This document shows, one piece after another, positions 11,520 to 25,022 of a DNA stretch of 64,000 bases. The DNA is from Metopolophium dirhodum. Lineage: Eukaryota; Arthropoda; Insecta; Hemiptera; Aphididae. The notes beneath the pieces were generated by a model. The model saw only the letters and a list, made by a program, of their open reading frames with translations. It ran no database searches and was not told the origin of the DNA. The position numbers were made by a program, and so were the translations under genes. Within the stretch, counting starts at the first letter, position 1. Each line of letters opens with the position of its first letter. The DNA lies in NCBI RefSeq assembly GCF_019925205.1, contig NC_083560.1, positions 119,695,062 through 119,759,061 on the forward strand, read 5' to 3'.

Positions 11520-12450
11520 TGTTTTTATTTTCATTTAACAAGTTTATAATGATAAATTTTAAAAAAAGTCATTCGAAAATGCACTTTTTTTAATAAAATG
11601 TTGGTAGAAATAAATTCAATCGGATAAGTATACTCGGCAACTCCAATCCCAAATCTAATCAGTATAATCTTATAAGTTGTACTCCCTGTATCTACAAGCA
11701 CTTACATATATTATTACCTATATATTGTATAACCAATTATAATTTTAAATCAAAACCATTTGGATTTTTTTTCAATCATTGTCTTAAAAATTACATTGCA
11801 GTTTATACAACTTATTCAAGTTAATCATTTATATGGATGTATCATTTGTAGAGAATGTAACCTATTGCCATATTAAATAGATTTCAAATTATCATAAACT
11901 GAAAATGTTATATTCTACAAATCGCTTAAATTAAATTAAATTAAATTATCTACCTATTGTTTATTATTAGGGCAGAGGGCTTATAGCATTTGCATATTTA
12001 TTTTGCACAGTCACAAAAATATAAAGAGTACAAATAACGTTTCATGCTTTCACAAAGCTAGTTTTAAAATGTTATTTTGTATAAAAATGCATATTTTATA
12101 CTTTTTGAGACATATTTACTTAAATCAATTTTTTCCACACCGACATTTTTATTTCAAACAATACAGTCAAAATGTTTGGACAAAAATGTTAAAAATGTTT
12201 GTTGTATTGTTGACTGACCGTGTGCATACGTTTTTCCTAGAAGGACTAGAGGATCGCTGATAATCCAATAATATAATTTGCTGTAATTAATTTTATAAAT
12301 AATCAATAGATAGATAATAATCGTTTGCAGAGAGCAGTGTGCGCAGAATGCAGGCTTTTATTCGATTATGGTTTTTAAAAAGTTTAAGAAAAAATTTTAG
12401 AGTGCATATTTAGAGCTTTTTTAGAGCAAAAAGTCCTCTGTCCTATTTAT

Positions 12451-12495
<45 letters not shown>

Positions 12496-12640
12496 TTACT
12501 TGATAATCAAAGGTGTTGCTTTTGTATTATAATATTATAATCTAAATTAGCAGTAATTGTGAATCATTTAATTAACACACATGACTTAAAATGTAAAAGT
12601 GAATCATTTAAGCATTACAAATAAACATAACAATTTGAAA
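11520..12640. other. AT-rich intergenic DNA
   Basis: No gene is seen. A (TA)n tract lies at about 12442-12492. The longest open frame lacks motifs and has no credible start context. Confidence 0.6.
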
Positions 12641-12657
12641 TCAATATTTTTAAAACA

Positions 12658-13090
12658 TGTTTTACATTTTGAGTGAAGCGATGAATATATTGATTTTCCA
12701 ATGATGTGTGTTTTTTTTAATTTTTAATTTTTTAATTTTTTAATTTTTCTGTCGCCACCGTTTGGGACAGTAAAACTGTTTCGATTTTCTTCAACAGTAT
12801 CTTGTTTGACGGGAAAGTGAATCTAGTTGGTACATTTGGGAGGACAACATTATACGCAAAATCTGTTTTCGATTTTGGTTTTTGGTGTAACTCTTAAACA
12901 AATGAAATTTTCACTGGTTGTTTATATTGCCATTTTCTATACACGATAAAATCTTCAAAAAATATTAATTTGTTTAGAACTGTTTACGTACATTTTAGTT
13001 TCCAATTTTTTTCGTTTTTTTTTTTTATGAATATCAATAAAATTGTACAAATCAAAAAGACACAATTGCCTGACACACACTATAGTATAC
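12658..13090 (+). repeat. Fragment of the large dispersed repeat family
   Basis: It begins with a tgagtgaagcgatgaatata terminus-like block, then a T-rich tract, then the gggaaagtgaat and attttctatacac blocks in the same order as at 26060. It is truncated on its right side. Confidence 0.65.
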
Positions 13091-13099
13091 TACACACAC

Positions 13100-13985
13100 A
13101 ATTATTTATTGTTTTCGACGAACTATTGCTACGTATGGTCTGCTAAGTAACGTCAAATGCAGTGGTGACGCAGGATTTTTCAATTGGGGGGGGGGGGGGG
13201 GGGCTTGAAAATTAGTTACAATTTTATTTTTATTTTGTCCAGTCTAATAATTGGAGACGTTTATTTGAGGTATTTTAAAATGTTTATAACTTCTCAACTT
13301 TTCTTGTAGAAAAAATGCTCTGATCATAAACTTTGATGCCCGATGAATGTTTTTGGACGCAAATTGTACTTTTAGAGTTCGAATTAGAAAATGCTCAGTG
13401 CTTTTTAGAATAATTGCAGAAAAAAATGAAAATTTATTAAATTTGTTTGGTAACCAGCTTGGTTATACCGTCCTCACTTGGATTGTATTTGATTAATTAA
13501 AATTATTTTTTTTCTGTAAATGTCGTTAAAAAAATATGTTATACGTAAGTTTTTATTATAGCTAAAATATTAACATAGGCATCGTGGTTATTTTTTATAA
13601 GCATTTGAAGTTCAAATTTCGTAAAAACTACAGTTAATTTGTAGTTTAAAACTTATAAAATATTAAATGTGTATAAGCTATAACACTAGAAAATTGAATA
13701 TAAGGTCTTTCATACAAGTAGTTTATATTTTTTCCGAAAAATTACAGATAATTTTAGGAAAATTGGTATGCAAATACAATGTTTATTCAAAAATGAATTC
13801 ATTCTGGTAAGACGTTTATGTAATTTACGTCTTGCTTACTATAGTTGACAGTTGAAACTTGATAAATATTTATTCTTTTTAAGTAATAATAATACGTCAA
13901 TGGGGGGGGGGGGGGAGGGGCTTCAGCCCTTAGGGAGTAGTGGCGTGAATTGTGAAATAATATTACCTATATATTTTGATTTGAT
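13100..13985. other. Intergenic DNA with G-runs and unpaired hAT-like ends
   Basis: A terminus-like cagtggtgacgcaggattt is followed by a G-run at about 13185-13203. A second G-run lies at about 13900. No target duplication pairs them, so element boundaries are not assigned. No gene is seen. Confidence 0.5.
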
Positions 13986-14874
13986 CAGGGCCTGATTTAC
14001 CGTTTTATGGGCCCCGTACAATTTACAATTTTGGGCCCCAAATTGTCCTTCTCTGTTTTCTTCAATGCTAAAATAAAATGAATGCATAATTTATTTTTAA
14101 ATTAGTGTCGTATGTAATTAGTTGCTTATATATGAGTGGCTATAGGCAACTATAATTGGATCATAGAATAAAATTGTATTGTTAAAAATTTGATTATTTA
14201 TATACAACAACACTACACTATTTCAATGCGTATAATTAATGTTTAATATTTATTCCAGTAAATGTACAAGTTAAAAAGCAATTTTTGATTATTACACTTA
14301 TATATCAAATTAAATGTTTTTAAGTTTAATGTTTTAAGTCAAATTTGATTTCTGCTAATCAGTTTTCACAAACATTTCGATTGTGCGCTAGTAGATAAAC
14401 TAGTTCTAATAAACCTAAATTTTTTCTAACTACCGTGTAGTTTTTTTTGTTTTTTCATGACGTTTAATCCTTTAATTTTCTCTTCATTGAACCACTTAAT
14501 TATTTATTAAATATTAAATTATTAAATATAATAAACAAATGACAATTAATAGATTATACAATAAATACGACTGACGATATAACGACGCAATACAATAACG
14601 TCAATAGTAATATTACGACGATAATAATATTATTACTATAATAACGGCAATTAGATTTTGTAATTTGCAAAGTCGATTAAGGTCGTCGTTTTCAGGGAAA
14701 ACTCATACTTTATAACCCACCAAAATCTCCAACTAAAATCCAAATCTATTTGTTGGTTTTCCCAAAGTATGATAAAAAGGTATACAATAAACTTTGTATG
14801 CTGGAAGTCGGTGGGCCCCTCTTATGAGTGGGCCCAGTGCCATTCCCATTTGTCCTTCCATAAATATGGCACTG
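13986..14874. mobile_element. Non-autonomous hAT-like element, 889 bp
   Basis: The left end reads CAGGGCCTGATTTACC and the inverted right end reads CAGTGCCATATTTATGG. The element is flanked by a perfect 8-bp direct repeat, gatttgat, at 13978-13985 and 14875-14882. An 8-bp duplication with CAGKGCC ends is diagnostic of the hAT superfamily. No transposase frame remains. Gggcccc blocks recur near both ends as subterminal repeats. Confidence 0.75.
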
Positions 14875-14949
14875 GATTTGATATTTTTTGTTAAGAGGAT
14901 GTCAGCGCACTATTTGTTTTCTCTCTCTGGCCCAAGCGCAACATAGACA

Positions 14950-15280
14950 AAACGCATTTACGAAGAATCATTTTTTCTATGTTTTTAAGTAATCTTAGAG
15001 TAAAATCACATATTACAAAAAACATAGAAAATAATATTTTTAAGGGAATGACGTATCGATCTGTCCAAATATTGTACCAAAACAATTTAAACATAATTTA
15101 AATTTACAACATATTTTATTTATTTTGAATGTCGAATACAAAGTCAAATAACAATAAAATATAAAATCGATATGTCATACCATCCACAAATATTATTGTC
15201 TATTTTTTTTTTGTAATAGGTGATTTTACTCTAAGATTACTTAAAAACATAGAAAAAATGATTCTGCGTTAATGCGTTAA
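14950..15280. mobile_element. Foldback MITE with ~75-bp arms
   Basis: The left arm (about 14952-15025) includes agaatcattttttctatgtt and taatcttagagtaaaatcac. It is repeated as reverse complement at about 15207-15278 with around 90 percent identity by eye. The central spacer of about 180 bp is AT-rich. Exact termini and the target duplication were not resolved. A ttaagagg at 14891 could mark a TTAA-type boundary. Confidence 0.65.
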
Positions 15281-15309
15281 CTAATATATATGGCGCAACA
15301 GCTAGTCGA

Positions 15310-16050
15310 TACAACGTGATGAATCGCACATTCTCACATTTATAATTATGAAAACACTTAAACGTGTTTTCGCAGTATCTATATAAATATTATAATATCA
15401 TATTATTTTCGTCGTCCAATTCGGGCGGCAGCCTATATAATACTTTCGGCAGCGACGGCCGTATTGTGGCTGTATACTATAATATAGTATAATATTATAT
15501 AGTGTATGTGATGATTTCTATCGCACAATAATTTGTGCAATTTATTGACAATTCATAAAAATATTATATTTTAATTACTATTATCAACTGGAGGAGGGGA
15601 GGGGGTTAAGGGTGCCAAAATATGGTTTCACCCAGGGCGCCAATTCTTCTAGCGTTGGCCCTGCGTAGATGCAACTATGACGACATTCGTACTGTAATAA
15701 TTATACAATATGAATATGCCTACTCGTAGTTTATATCACACCAGTTTAACGGTTTGGCCATTTTGCAATTTGATGTGAGAAAATTATTATTTTGTTAAAT
15801 TGTTAATTGCAACGTGTATAATATTTAATAACGATATACCTAAATTATATATTAAAATACGTAAACTATACAATATTATTATGTGTGTCACCACTTATCA
15901 CTGGGGCACGTGTGCAAAATTCGTGGTGACTGTGTGACTGATTAGTGCATAAATTGATAAAATGCTGGAATGCATGCTGGTGCCTGGGTATTATATTATT
16001 ATAAAAAAAAATAGCTTGCATAACCGACTTATGACGTGTCGTATCTAGTG
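15310..16050. other. Intergenic DNA with a stray hAT-like right end
   Basis: At 15657-15663 the sequence ggccctg looks like an hAT right terminus, preceded by a GC-rich block (15595-15660), but no matching left end or 8-bp duplication was found. No gene is seen. Confidence 0.4.
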
Positions 16051-16059
16051 TGCGGATTC

Positions 16060-16480
16060 GTATATTTGAATACGTTGAATTCAAAAAGAGTACGTTGACG
16101 TACGTCATCAAAACGGACGCCGACGTATTTAAGTGTGGGAAGGCCCTAACAGTCGGACAGCACTGCGCCACAGGGCCCGTCCATTACACCGTAGACGGTC
16201 GCGGAAACACCCACGACCGACGCGCGCCGTTTGTAGTCCTCGTGAGTTCACGCCATTGGCGGGGGCTCTCACGTGACCATAGACCTTATTATAGACGGAA
16301 CATGCCAGACTCGCGGGGTTACGCGGTGCGGTGACCGTAAATAATTACGTCGTCGTACCCGCATAATAATGTGTTGTCTCCATTTTAAGCTGGGTCCACA
16401 CTTTAGCAAAATTACATTGTTTAAAAATTTGTGTCGCAAATATTTCTTGTGACGCACAGCTATAGCGTGGACGCGACTTT
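16060..16480. promoter_or_regulatory. CpG-rich island, possible promoter or transposon remnant
   Basis: About 400 bp are markedly richer in CG dinucleotides than the AT-rich surroundings (for example ggtcgcggaaacacccacga and cgcggggttacgcggtgcgg). Long open frames on both strands are a by-product of the composition and show no domain. It could be a promoter-type island, a GC-rich transposon fragment or an old coding relic. Confidence 0.3.
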
Positions 16481-17843
16481 ACACACGTACAGTGGCGTAG
16501 CCAGAGCGGATTTTTGGGTGTTTAACCCTCCCTCCCCCCCTAATAAATATATTGTTTATAGGGTTCGGGACTGCTTGCATGTTGTATTGTAGTGGTCGTA
16601 GATTATTTTAGATAAGTTATAAATTTGTCTTATGAAATGGTGAAATTAAATACAAAGTTTGAATTTGCATATTTGTGCCATATTTTGTATTTTTTTAACT
16701 TAAATGTACCTACATACAATTGTCGGGAAAAATCATATTTGGATAACATTAAAAAATATTATGTTTGGTTAGGTATACTCACGATAATTTTGAGATTTGG
16801 GGAGGCTGAAGCCTAAAACCATACTATTATAAAACTGAATAAGCTTAAAAAATTTAGTAAATGTTTGGGAGGGCTGTTTAAGTTGTTATAGTTACCCCTA
16901 TTTTCGCATATAGTACGTAAGATTTTATAAGTCACTTTGTGATAAAACTGTGTTGAAACTATAATTGACATCTAGATTCTTGATTGTACGAAGAAATGAA
17001 AATCAGTAAACATTTTAATTGTTCATCAGAATATTATTAGTACGTATATAGGGTGATTCCTCTTACGTACCTGTCTACCTACATCTTATTCAAATCCATC
17101 CTACAAACTACGTATTTTTTTAACTGAAACTATTGCGAATTCCTTGATTGGTAGACAAAATTGATTGCATAAATTGGCTTAGTGCAGGTATCTATAATTT
17201 ATAAATGCGTATAAGAGGTATAACATATTATATAAGTAATGGATTTATTTAGGGCGAAGGGGGGTTAACCAAAATATGTAATAAGTTAAAATAATAATTA
17301 TGACTAAGTATAGTAATAGTTTTTCAAAATCTCATTTCAATTAGCGAAACACGTTATAATTGGTAAAAATAAGGTGAACCACCCGGTATAATAATACCTA
17401 TATATTACATTTTTGCTTATTAACACATAAACAGTATATAATAATATTATTATTGCCACTGTGTGCACGTGCATCCCATAATATTTAATGCGTACCTATA
17501 TATTGATTATATTTAAACCATTCGCGTATTACAAAAATATATTAAACTCATATATTATGATATAGTACCTATATAATTTTTATACTATATAGCATAACTA
17601 ACACTTATGAAGCACTCGCGAGTTTTTAGACTATAATAGGTACCTATGTACCTACTTATACTTATACTTTTATTATGTACATCGTATAATATGCACAGTG
17701 ACACCGTGCAGTCTGTGTGTACCGCAAATGTAATTTTTTTTATTTAAATAAATAAAATTATGTGACAACATTGCATCAAGGAATTTTTATACGACGAATA
17801 TTATACCTATGAAATACGATAATTTTGAAAGACACATAACGCC

Positions 17844-17970
17844 ATGTCCTACGTGAACACGGCAAACGCGGCGAAAAACAAAACAGCTTAATTTTTGCCG
17901 CGTTTGCCGCGTTTGGAACAGCATGGTCAGAATATAATTCGCCCGCACTCTCCGCGTTCACGTAGGACAT
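17844..17970. mobile_element. CpG-rich 127-bp foldback element, unit 1
   Basis: The unit starts ATGTCCTACGTGAACACGG and ends with the near-exact inverse (CCGCGTTCACGTAGGACAT), so it has terminal inverted repeats. The interior is unusually GC-rich (repeated gccgcgtttgccgcgttt). It is immediately followed, after 17 bp, by an inverted copy of equal length. Confidence 0.7.
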
Positions 17971-17987
17971 AGCGTAAGACTAACCCT

Positions 17988-18114
17988 ATGTCCTGCGTGA
18001 ACACGTTGAACGCGGAGAGTGCGGGCGAATTATATTCTGACCACGCTGTTCCAAAGGCGGCAAAAATCAAGCTGTTTTGTTTTTCGACGCGTTTGCCGCG
18101 GTCACTCGGGACAT
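17988..18114. mobile_element. CpG-rich 127-bp foldback element, unit 2 (inverted)
   Basis: This is the inverted copy of unit 1, also 127 bp, with identity around 85-90 percent by eye. Together the two units form a hairpin of nearly 130-bp arms with a 17-bp loop. Neither has coding capacity. No clear target duplication was found. The pair may be a MITE that inserted beside its own copy, or a single larger foldback. Confidence 0.65.
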
Positions 18115-18119
18115 AGAGT

Positions 18120-21100
18120 TAGGCGTAGTCTTATAGACAAAAATAAAATATGTTAACACGTCATGTAGACATTAGGCAGACATACAATATAGCAGCTGCA
18201 TTGAAGAAAACTAATTTACGTTGACTCAATTGCTGCGATGACTAGATAACTAGTTGGCGACAATAACATATATATATATATATATAGTTTATTAAAATTG
18301 TAACTAGTTGATACTATAAAAAGTGATAATCGCATGTATACGGTCAAGATGAAGTACATTAAATTCTATAGTCCCCGAGGCTTATTGGTAGTGAATTAAT
18401 AAAGAAAGTCAATTGTAATGTATAACTAAATCAAAATACGCAATAAATAATGATTAGGTTCTGTTATAATACATATATGTAGACAGTGTGCATTTTTTTT
18501 TCATCGCTCTATTTTAATATCCTACCTATATATATTTATACTGACCAAGTTGCAAATAATTCGTAGCGAGACCGCAAAAAAAAAATAATATATTTCTTAT
18601 ACTAACGTCGACGGAGCGTAGGTATACAGTTATTTAATTTAATATAATATTATTATTTCATATTATAAATAATAACTGCAGTTATAGATACAATGTAAAA
18701 TTGTATACAGAGATTAGCCAGGCAGAGAATGATATAATCATATAGCACAACATACAACCTACCTATAATATACATAGTATTTTCATATATATTATTATAA
18801 TATAATATATACTTAATTACAAATCCGTTTCAATTATTCCGCCTGAGTAGAGAATTTATTTTTCTACGATATATTAATCTCAGCGCGTACGTTATAGTAT
18901 AACTATTATTATCGTATAGGTGTTGTGCGTTTTTTTTTTTTTGTGATTTGGGTAATAAAGATAAATTAATTATATAGGTATATCACGGAGTATATGCGCT
19001 GTGTAACGCGTCTATAACTGCCGTCAATCCGATTATTTGCTTACGATGAATTGTGTTACGTAAAAAAAAAATTTATAATTTTCCCTCATACCTATGCCAC
19101 GGTTGTATTGCGAGTACACCGACTTACACCGTTCACTGTTGTAGTATATGTTTGCATTAAAACAACAATAATAATAATATATTATATAGGTATGACAGAT
19201 GATCGTAAATAATTAGTAGTCTTAGTAATTTTAGCGCCCCTCCAGTTTTGTAGGTGTACCCATATAGACCTATAAAATATAGGTCTATTATAGGTCTATG
19301 GACTGGGGTTTAGTAAGTTCCCACACGAAACATAGAAGGTAAGCGGGTACATATGTATGTTCCCTCACGGAAAAAATTACACCCGTACGTAAGTTTCCAC
19401 ACTAAAATGTATTCAGAATTAGGACTTAAACGACTTAAACGTATAGTTGGGTATAGTTGGTCCAAATATATAATAAAAATTAATAATATAATGTGTAGAT
19501 ATGGTCCACATATTATTTATACTTTCGCAAGCGTTTGTACTAAGACTTGTATCATGACTAGCACTAGCCCAAATACTAGAGAGGAACTATATATCAATAG
19601 CAAAATATCAGATTATAACTTAAAAATAATTACACAGTATGACTATATGGAGTGTTTGAGCTTTCGAAATAAGCCAAATAAAATTTGATTTTCTCTATGA
19701 CTATTATTATAATTATTATAACTATAATAACTAACGTATTAATCTTTATCACGTTGAGCTCCGCCAAAAATACGTCCGGTCGACTATGCGTCGGAACCGG
19801 CGACCCTCGCTCTGCAATCTGTATAATATTATATCCTCTGTATATAATTAATAATAATTAGGTAATCTTATTGCTATATAAATAATTAAAGAGTAAAAGT
19901 AAATAAAATATAAATACTGATGGTACTGCTCTTAATAATTTTTATTTCAAAAATAAATTCAATAATTAGTGATGAAAATAATTTTATATTTATCAATCAT
20001 TCTGTACATTGAAGGGACACGCTGTATACCTCTAGACGTAACAACAATAATAGAGTTAGAGTATATTATACTATAATATTATATGGTATGTTATTGTTAT
20101 CGGCGTTCGAAGGGTAAAAAATAATAACATACCTACACTAAAAATAAATAAAAAATAAAAACCAATTTTACCATTAGATTCTAATCGCCTATAATATATT
20201 TAAAAACGTTACCTCATCGCCAATCAAAATTATGAACCGTCAAAGTGAATACTATACTTGTGGACGAGTAGTTGATACCGGCGACCTGCAAGACAATGTT
20301 GTAGATGTCGAATACCCGTCGACCGTAGAGTTTCAATTTTTAGTGTTATTTTGCTTATTCCGAATATTAAGTGCTCTTTTTTTGTTTTGTTTAGGTATAT
20401 TCTCTCGTTTATGGATGAATATAATATGTATAGAATTTTGAATATATATATGAATGTATAAATATGTATATGAATAAGACAAAACTGACCATTCTGACCG
20501 GGACATTTACTGTCCATATCACATATCATATAACTGTGTATCATTATCAATACACACCATACACGGTACCAACGGCACCAATGTTAAGTGCATACTTTTA
20601 AAATACTATTGAGCTCTTATAATTAAGCGGTGCGGGGGAATAATAATAAAAAAAATTCTGATAAAAAATTTGTCGGCTAAAATATGGATCTGCTAAAATA
20701 AATGTACAAGTAATTAGGTGCAATAACCTCTCTGCTGTTGTATAATATTACAGCCTATATAGGTGTCGAATGTCGAGTGTCGAGTGTAGGTACCTATATA
20801 TAGTCATTGAGGAAGCCACTGTTATAGTATGTACTGTATATAATATATTGTTGTACATAATCATTGCGTAATAAAAGCAAATTCGGATATATAGGTCATA
20901 TATAGCCAGCCTATGTATTAGTATAGGTATTGTATGATACTTGGTATGACATATTAATATTGCTTTTTGTCATAGTCATCACTCATCAGTCTATACAGAT
21001 TAAGTACACCGTAGACACACAAAAAAATACAGAAAACGTTGTATGAAATCAATACATTTATCACACCGATAAAAATCTAAAAATTAATATTCGATCGCTA

Positions 21101-22340
21101 TATAAGGTTAGAACATATTATTATACAAAACTACAAATGATGTAAAAATGCAAATATTTGTACACATATTAATTCATTATAATTACAGTATTAAAATCTC
21201 TATCATTTAAATATAAATAATTGTAATAAAAAATGGTTTTAAAACTATTTTCTTTCAAATTTATCAATCATTTCTTCGGAATTAATATTATTTAATATTT
21301 ATTGTGACGGGTTTGAACGAACAATAATTAATATAAAATATTAATTATCGAATAATTCGACGGTGTTATTTGATACTTTTATTTGTAACATATTTTTCTG
21401 TACTTAAAATAGATAATATACCGTGGTCCGTGACGGCCACACGTTCTAGTTTTATGAGACAAGAGGCCGAGTACTATATTATCATACTAACATACTATAA
21501 TATTATTATATAATGATATATTGTATATTATATTATTATCAATAATCAGAAGTACTTTAGTAGGCACATTACACGAGGCACATTCCAACACGCACGTCCC
21601 GCCCGTTTATTCGCTCAAAATAAAACAGCAATTTTAACAATTTTAAGATACGAATGCATTCGGATAGTGTAAAACGAGGTTTAGCTATGTAATGCAACTA
21701 TGCAAGATTGCCATATGAAATATAAATTGTTCATTTGATTATAAATTTTCACCAAAACAATTTGTCGGTGTCATTATTCAATTTTTAACTAGCTGGTAAT
21801 TTCCAAAAGAGTCATTATGGTAGTATAACATATTTAATATTTAGATTTTTAATTCATCCAACTAATCATACAAATTAGAAGTCAAAACAAGACTGCTATA
21901 ATATTTTGAGTTGTGGCCATCTTACGTTGAATAAAACCTAATTTTGTGCAATGTGTTGAATGCAACAGTAATATGCTGGTAAATGGCATTTCATATTTAG
22001 TAGATATTGCAGCCATAATAATAAATATTAAATTCAATACTGCCATATTTTAGTACATGCCGTTCTCAAAATTCAAAGACAGTATATACGTAGGCGCAAT
22101 AAAGGCTGTTGTCGGCCTGGCCCATATTTTTCAAGAAATAAATGAAATTATTTATCAAAATGTACCTACTATATTATAAAGCCCAGAGGTATGCGTTTAG
22201 ATCCAGTAAATAATTTTATAATAATAATATAATATACATTTTATTATTTTAATGATACTAAAACCATAATATCTATTAGTCCGTGGTAATAATAATATAA
22301 TTATATTATAATCATAGATGTTTGATCGATATTATATGAC
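18120..22340. other. AT-rich intergenic DNA
   Basis: No supportable gene. Features seen are (TA)n around 18270, a small hairpin at 19264-19290 (atagacctata / tataggtctat), short gtgtcgag tandem units near 20765-20790, and many small inverted TA repeats. Confidence 0.5.
20216..20335 (-). other. Short minus-strand open stretch, unrecognised
   Basis: Between two in-frame stops, a roughly 40-codon minus-strand stretch reads as fairly protein-like sequence, including GRRVFDIYNIVLQVAG and SSTSIVFTLTVHNFDW. There is no start codon and no clear splice sites. It could be a fragment of a transposon or a chance frame. Confidence 0.2.
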
Positions 22341-22344
22341 TATA

Positions 22345-23296
22345 TCTTATATATATAAAAATCTCGTGCCCCGTGTTTGTCCGGGATAAACTCCGAAACT
22401 ACTGGGCCGATCTTGATGAAATTTTTACACTGTGTGTAATTTGGTCTAACTTAAAAGATAGGCTAATTTAAAAAGGGAGAGGACCAACCCCGGAAGGTGC
22501 TCAAACGGGAATTTTGAGATTTCAGATGGACCTTTTTGTTTATAAATGGTTTCCATGAGTGACGTCGTATAAAATGATTCGTTCTAGAAATTTCAATCCA
22601 GAATTATAGTGAATCGTTTTAATTCGTTGCCACGAGAACAAACAAACCATTTATTATATACATCGACAATTTGTTATTGTATACACATTCAATCAGTATT
22701 ATTATTATGCGTCTATAAGCAATGATGGGTTTTTAAGCTATATAATAATAATAAAAAAACAACTATTTGCTTTACTTTTTAAATAAAAATTATAATATAA
22801 CTAGCTAATCCCGTGCACTTCGATGCCCGTTAAATGTATCAACTCTATATGACTCAAACTTTGTTCAATTCATTATTTAATATTTGGTGCATGGTGTTCA
22901 AAATTTATCTTAACTTTTCCGTTGCCCCGAATAAAAATTCTGTTTCGAGGCAGTATATTATCATGTGGGCAATCTACTTGCGGTAGATCGCGGACCCCGT
23001 GCTGTTTGTACGTAACTTTATAATTTAACTAGTAAAAACGATTTACTTGGTATAACTTTGATACTTTAGAGTTAAATCATACGTACAAACCGAACGGGGT
23101 CCGTGATCTACTGCAGTTAAATTGCCTACTTGATTATAATGTACTGCTGCGATTCAGAATTTTTATTCGGGGCAACGGAAAAGTTAAGATGAATTTTGAA
23201 CACCATACACCGAATATTAAATAACGAATTGAACAAAGTTTGAGTCATATAGAATTGATACATTTAACGGGCAACGAAGTGCACGGGATCAGCTAG
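22345..23296 (+). mobile_element. Helitron-like non-autonomous element
   Basis: The left end is A|TCTTATATATATAAAAATCT, followed by a block (ctccgaaactactgggccga) that I associate with insect Helitron 5' regions. The right end is gggatcagCTAG|T. TC at the 5' end, CTAG at the 3' end and insertion between A and T fit the Helitron rules. There is no Rep/helicase frame. The classic 3' hairpin is not clear, and the right half is itself a large palindrome, so the assignment is moderate. Confidence 0.5.
22801..23296. repeat. 496-bp palindrome with ~230-bp arms
   Basis: The left arm (22801-about 23029) starts ctagctaatcccgtgcactt and the right arm (about 23066-23296) is its reverse complement, ending in gtgcacgggatcagctag. 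Shared blocks include the catttaacgggc, gaacaaagtttgagtcatat, ttttccgttgccccgaataa and ggaccccgt segments. Identity is around 90 percent by eye. It may represent two element 3' ends joined head-to-head. Confidence 0.85.
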
Positions 23297-23309
23297 TATT
23301 ATATATATA

Positions 23310-25010
23310 TATATATATCGATCCATATTATGTGATAAATATCTATAAAACGTTTTTAAATTATTTTTTTGAGATTTGGTATTTTTGAGAGGCACTTTGA
23401 AGAATTTGCCTCCTGGGCCCTTTAGATCCCAGGCCAACACTGAATACAGCAGCATTTTACAAATTCACTTAGGTATATACAATTCTAAATTGTTGGGTTT
23501 TATAAAGAGTTGGTAGGTATTTCTTAATATTTTAAAATGTCATATTGACAATATTGTGCTTTACAATAATACAATGGCACAATATTGAAGTTTCTAATTT
23601 CAAATACCTAAACGTAAGTGAAAACTCCTTCGATTAATATCTTTGTTTTAAACATCAAATCTTCATATTATATTATTTGTCACTATATATTTTGTGATGT
23701 GGTGGAATTGTTTGTCTCAGTTAAGTCTACGAATTATTGTTGCTCATATAGAAAAACACGCGTCATGTTGAAAACACGACAATTTAATTTTAGGCGTTCG
23801 ATCACGACCACGACATTCTAAAAACGTGTAATATTATTAAAACAAATTATTATTAGTATAATGTACTAAATATAATTATTATTAATACTGTAGCCACGTG
23901 TATGTCTGCTGTACTGAAATGTGATACAAAAAATTACAAAAATAAGGCCGTGTGCGGTAGCTCACACGTATATATTGACATTTATGGTTCAAGTAACAAA
24001 CAAAAAAGGGGAAAGTTGGTAACCACTGAGTACCAATCTGCTGTACAGTTATAGGTATTGAGTAAGTCACTATAATAGAGTACCTAATGGCTTGTACTAT
24101 ACAGTGTAAGAAGTATGTATTGAATTTGAATATAAGGAAAAACGATTGAACGGGACCGTCCGTAATAATATTGTAGAGTTTAGACAGCCGTCAATATAAT
24201 TTTATAATATTATATTATAATATGCAGTACCTATACTATGGGAAAATAATATTATGTTTTAGCAATTAAGCAATTAAAATAGGTCAGACTAGCAAAGCAA
24301 ATAACTATAATGACTTGGTGCACCGTCCGTTTTGTGCTGCAAGTACAGGTTGAAATAATGCATACGGTGACTGCACAATTGTATCACATATTATTTACGA
24401 CTATTTGCGGTGCAGCAGAAAAAAAGAATATTTTGTCAGAATGCAAATCGAGGTAATCGTTGCGACGTATTGTTGGAATTAGAATCGTGTGTTTGAGTGA
24501 AAAATAAACATTTTTTCATGATTACAATATTACATACTGACATGTGCGTGCGAGAGGCCTCCATGGCTATGGTCAATTATTGACCCACATGGACGCCACA
24601 CACACTAATAATCATTTACGACTAACATATAGATCTCAGGTGGCGACGACGAGATTAGAAATTGCCTATATGATTCTCCTTAAATCAATGCCATAGCGAG
24701 GCACCTTAACGAAGAATCCTCATTAGTCATTTACCTATTTCAACAACTGTTAACGTTTATGAAAATATGCCCCTTTGAAAAAATCCTAGATAAGCTAGGT
24801 ACTGTGTCAGAGAGCAATATAATTGACGCCTAAATTATTGTCCGGTTGGTCCCCCACGACTCATCGGCAACCCTTATAGATTTCTCGAGTAGGCAACTTA
24901 ATGTGCATAACGACAATGACTAATGATGACGGGTGAAATCAAATGGAATTTAAGATGGTAGGTACACAATAGTTAGAGGGGAAGAGAGTCTCCGATCGAA
25001 TCAGTCTGGT
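23310..25010. other. Intergenic DNA; moderately GC-rich segment 24540-25010
   Basis: No gene is recognised. From 24540 the composition is less AT-rich, as is the stretch after the MITE (25300-25500), suggesting that an older GC-richer element or gene relic was split by the MITE insertion. No open frame with a recognisable domain was found. Confidence 0.35.
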
Positions 25011-25022
25011 ACAATGATTAGG

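Noticed and set aside
15657..15663. hAT right end ggccctg paired with the left end at 13986
   Set aside because: Flanking 8-mers gatttgat and cgtagatg differ, whereas 14874 gives an exact match.
15866..16457. Overlapping open frames on both strands in the CpG-rich island (60-100 codons)
   Set aside because: Open in several frames at once because of composition; no domain, start context or splice signals.
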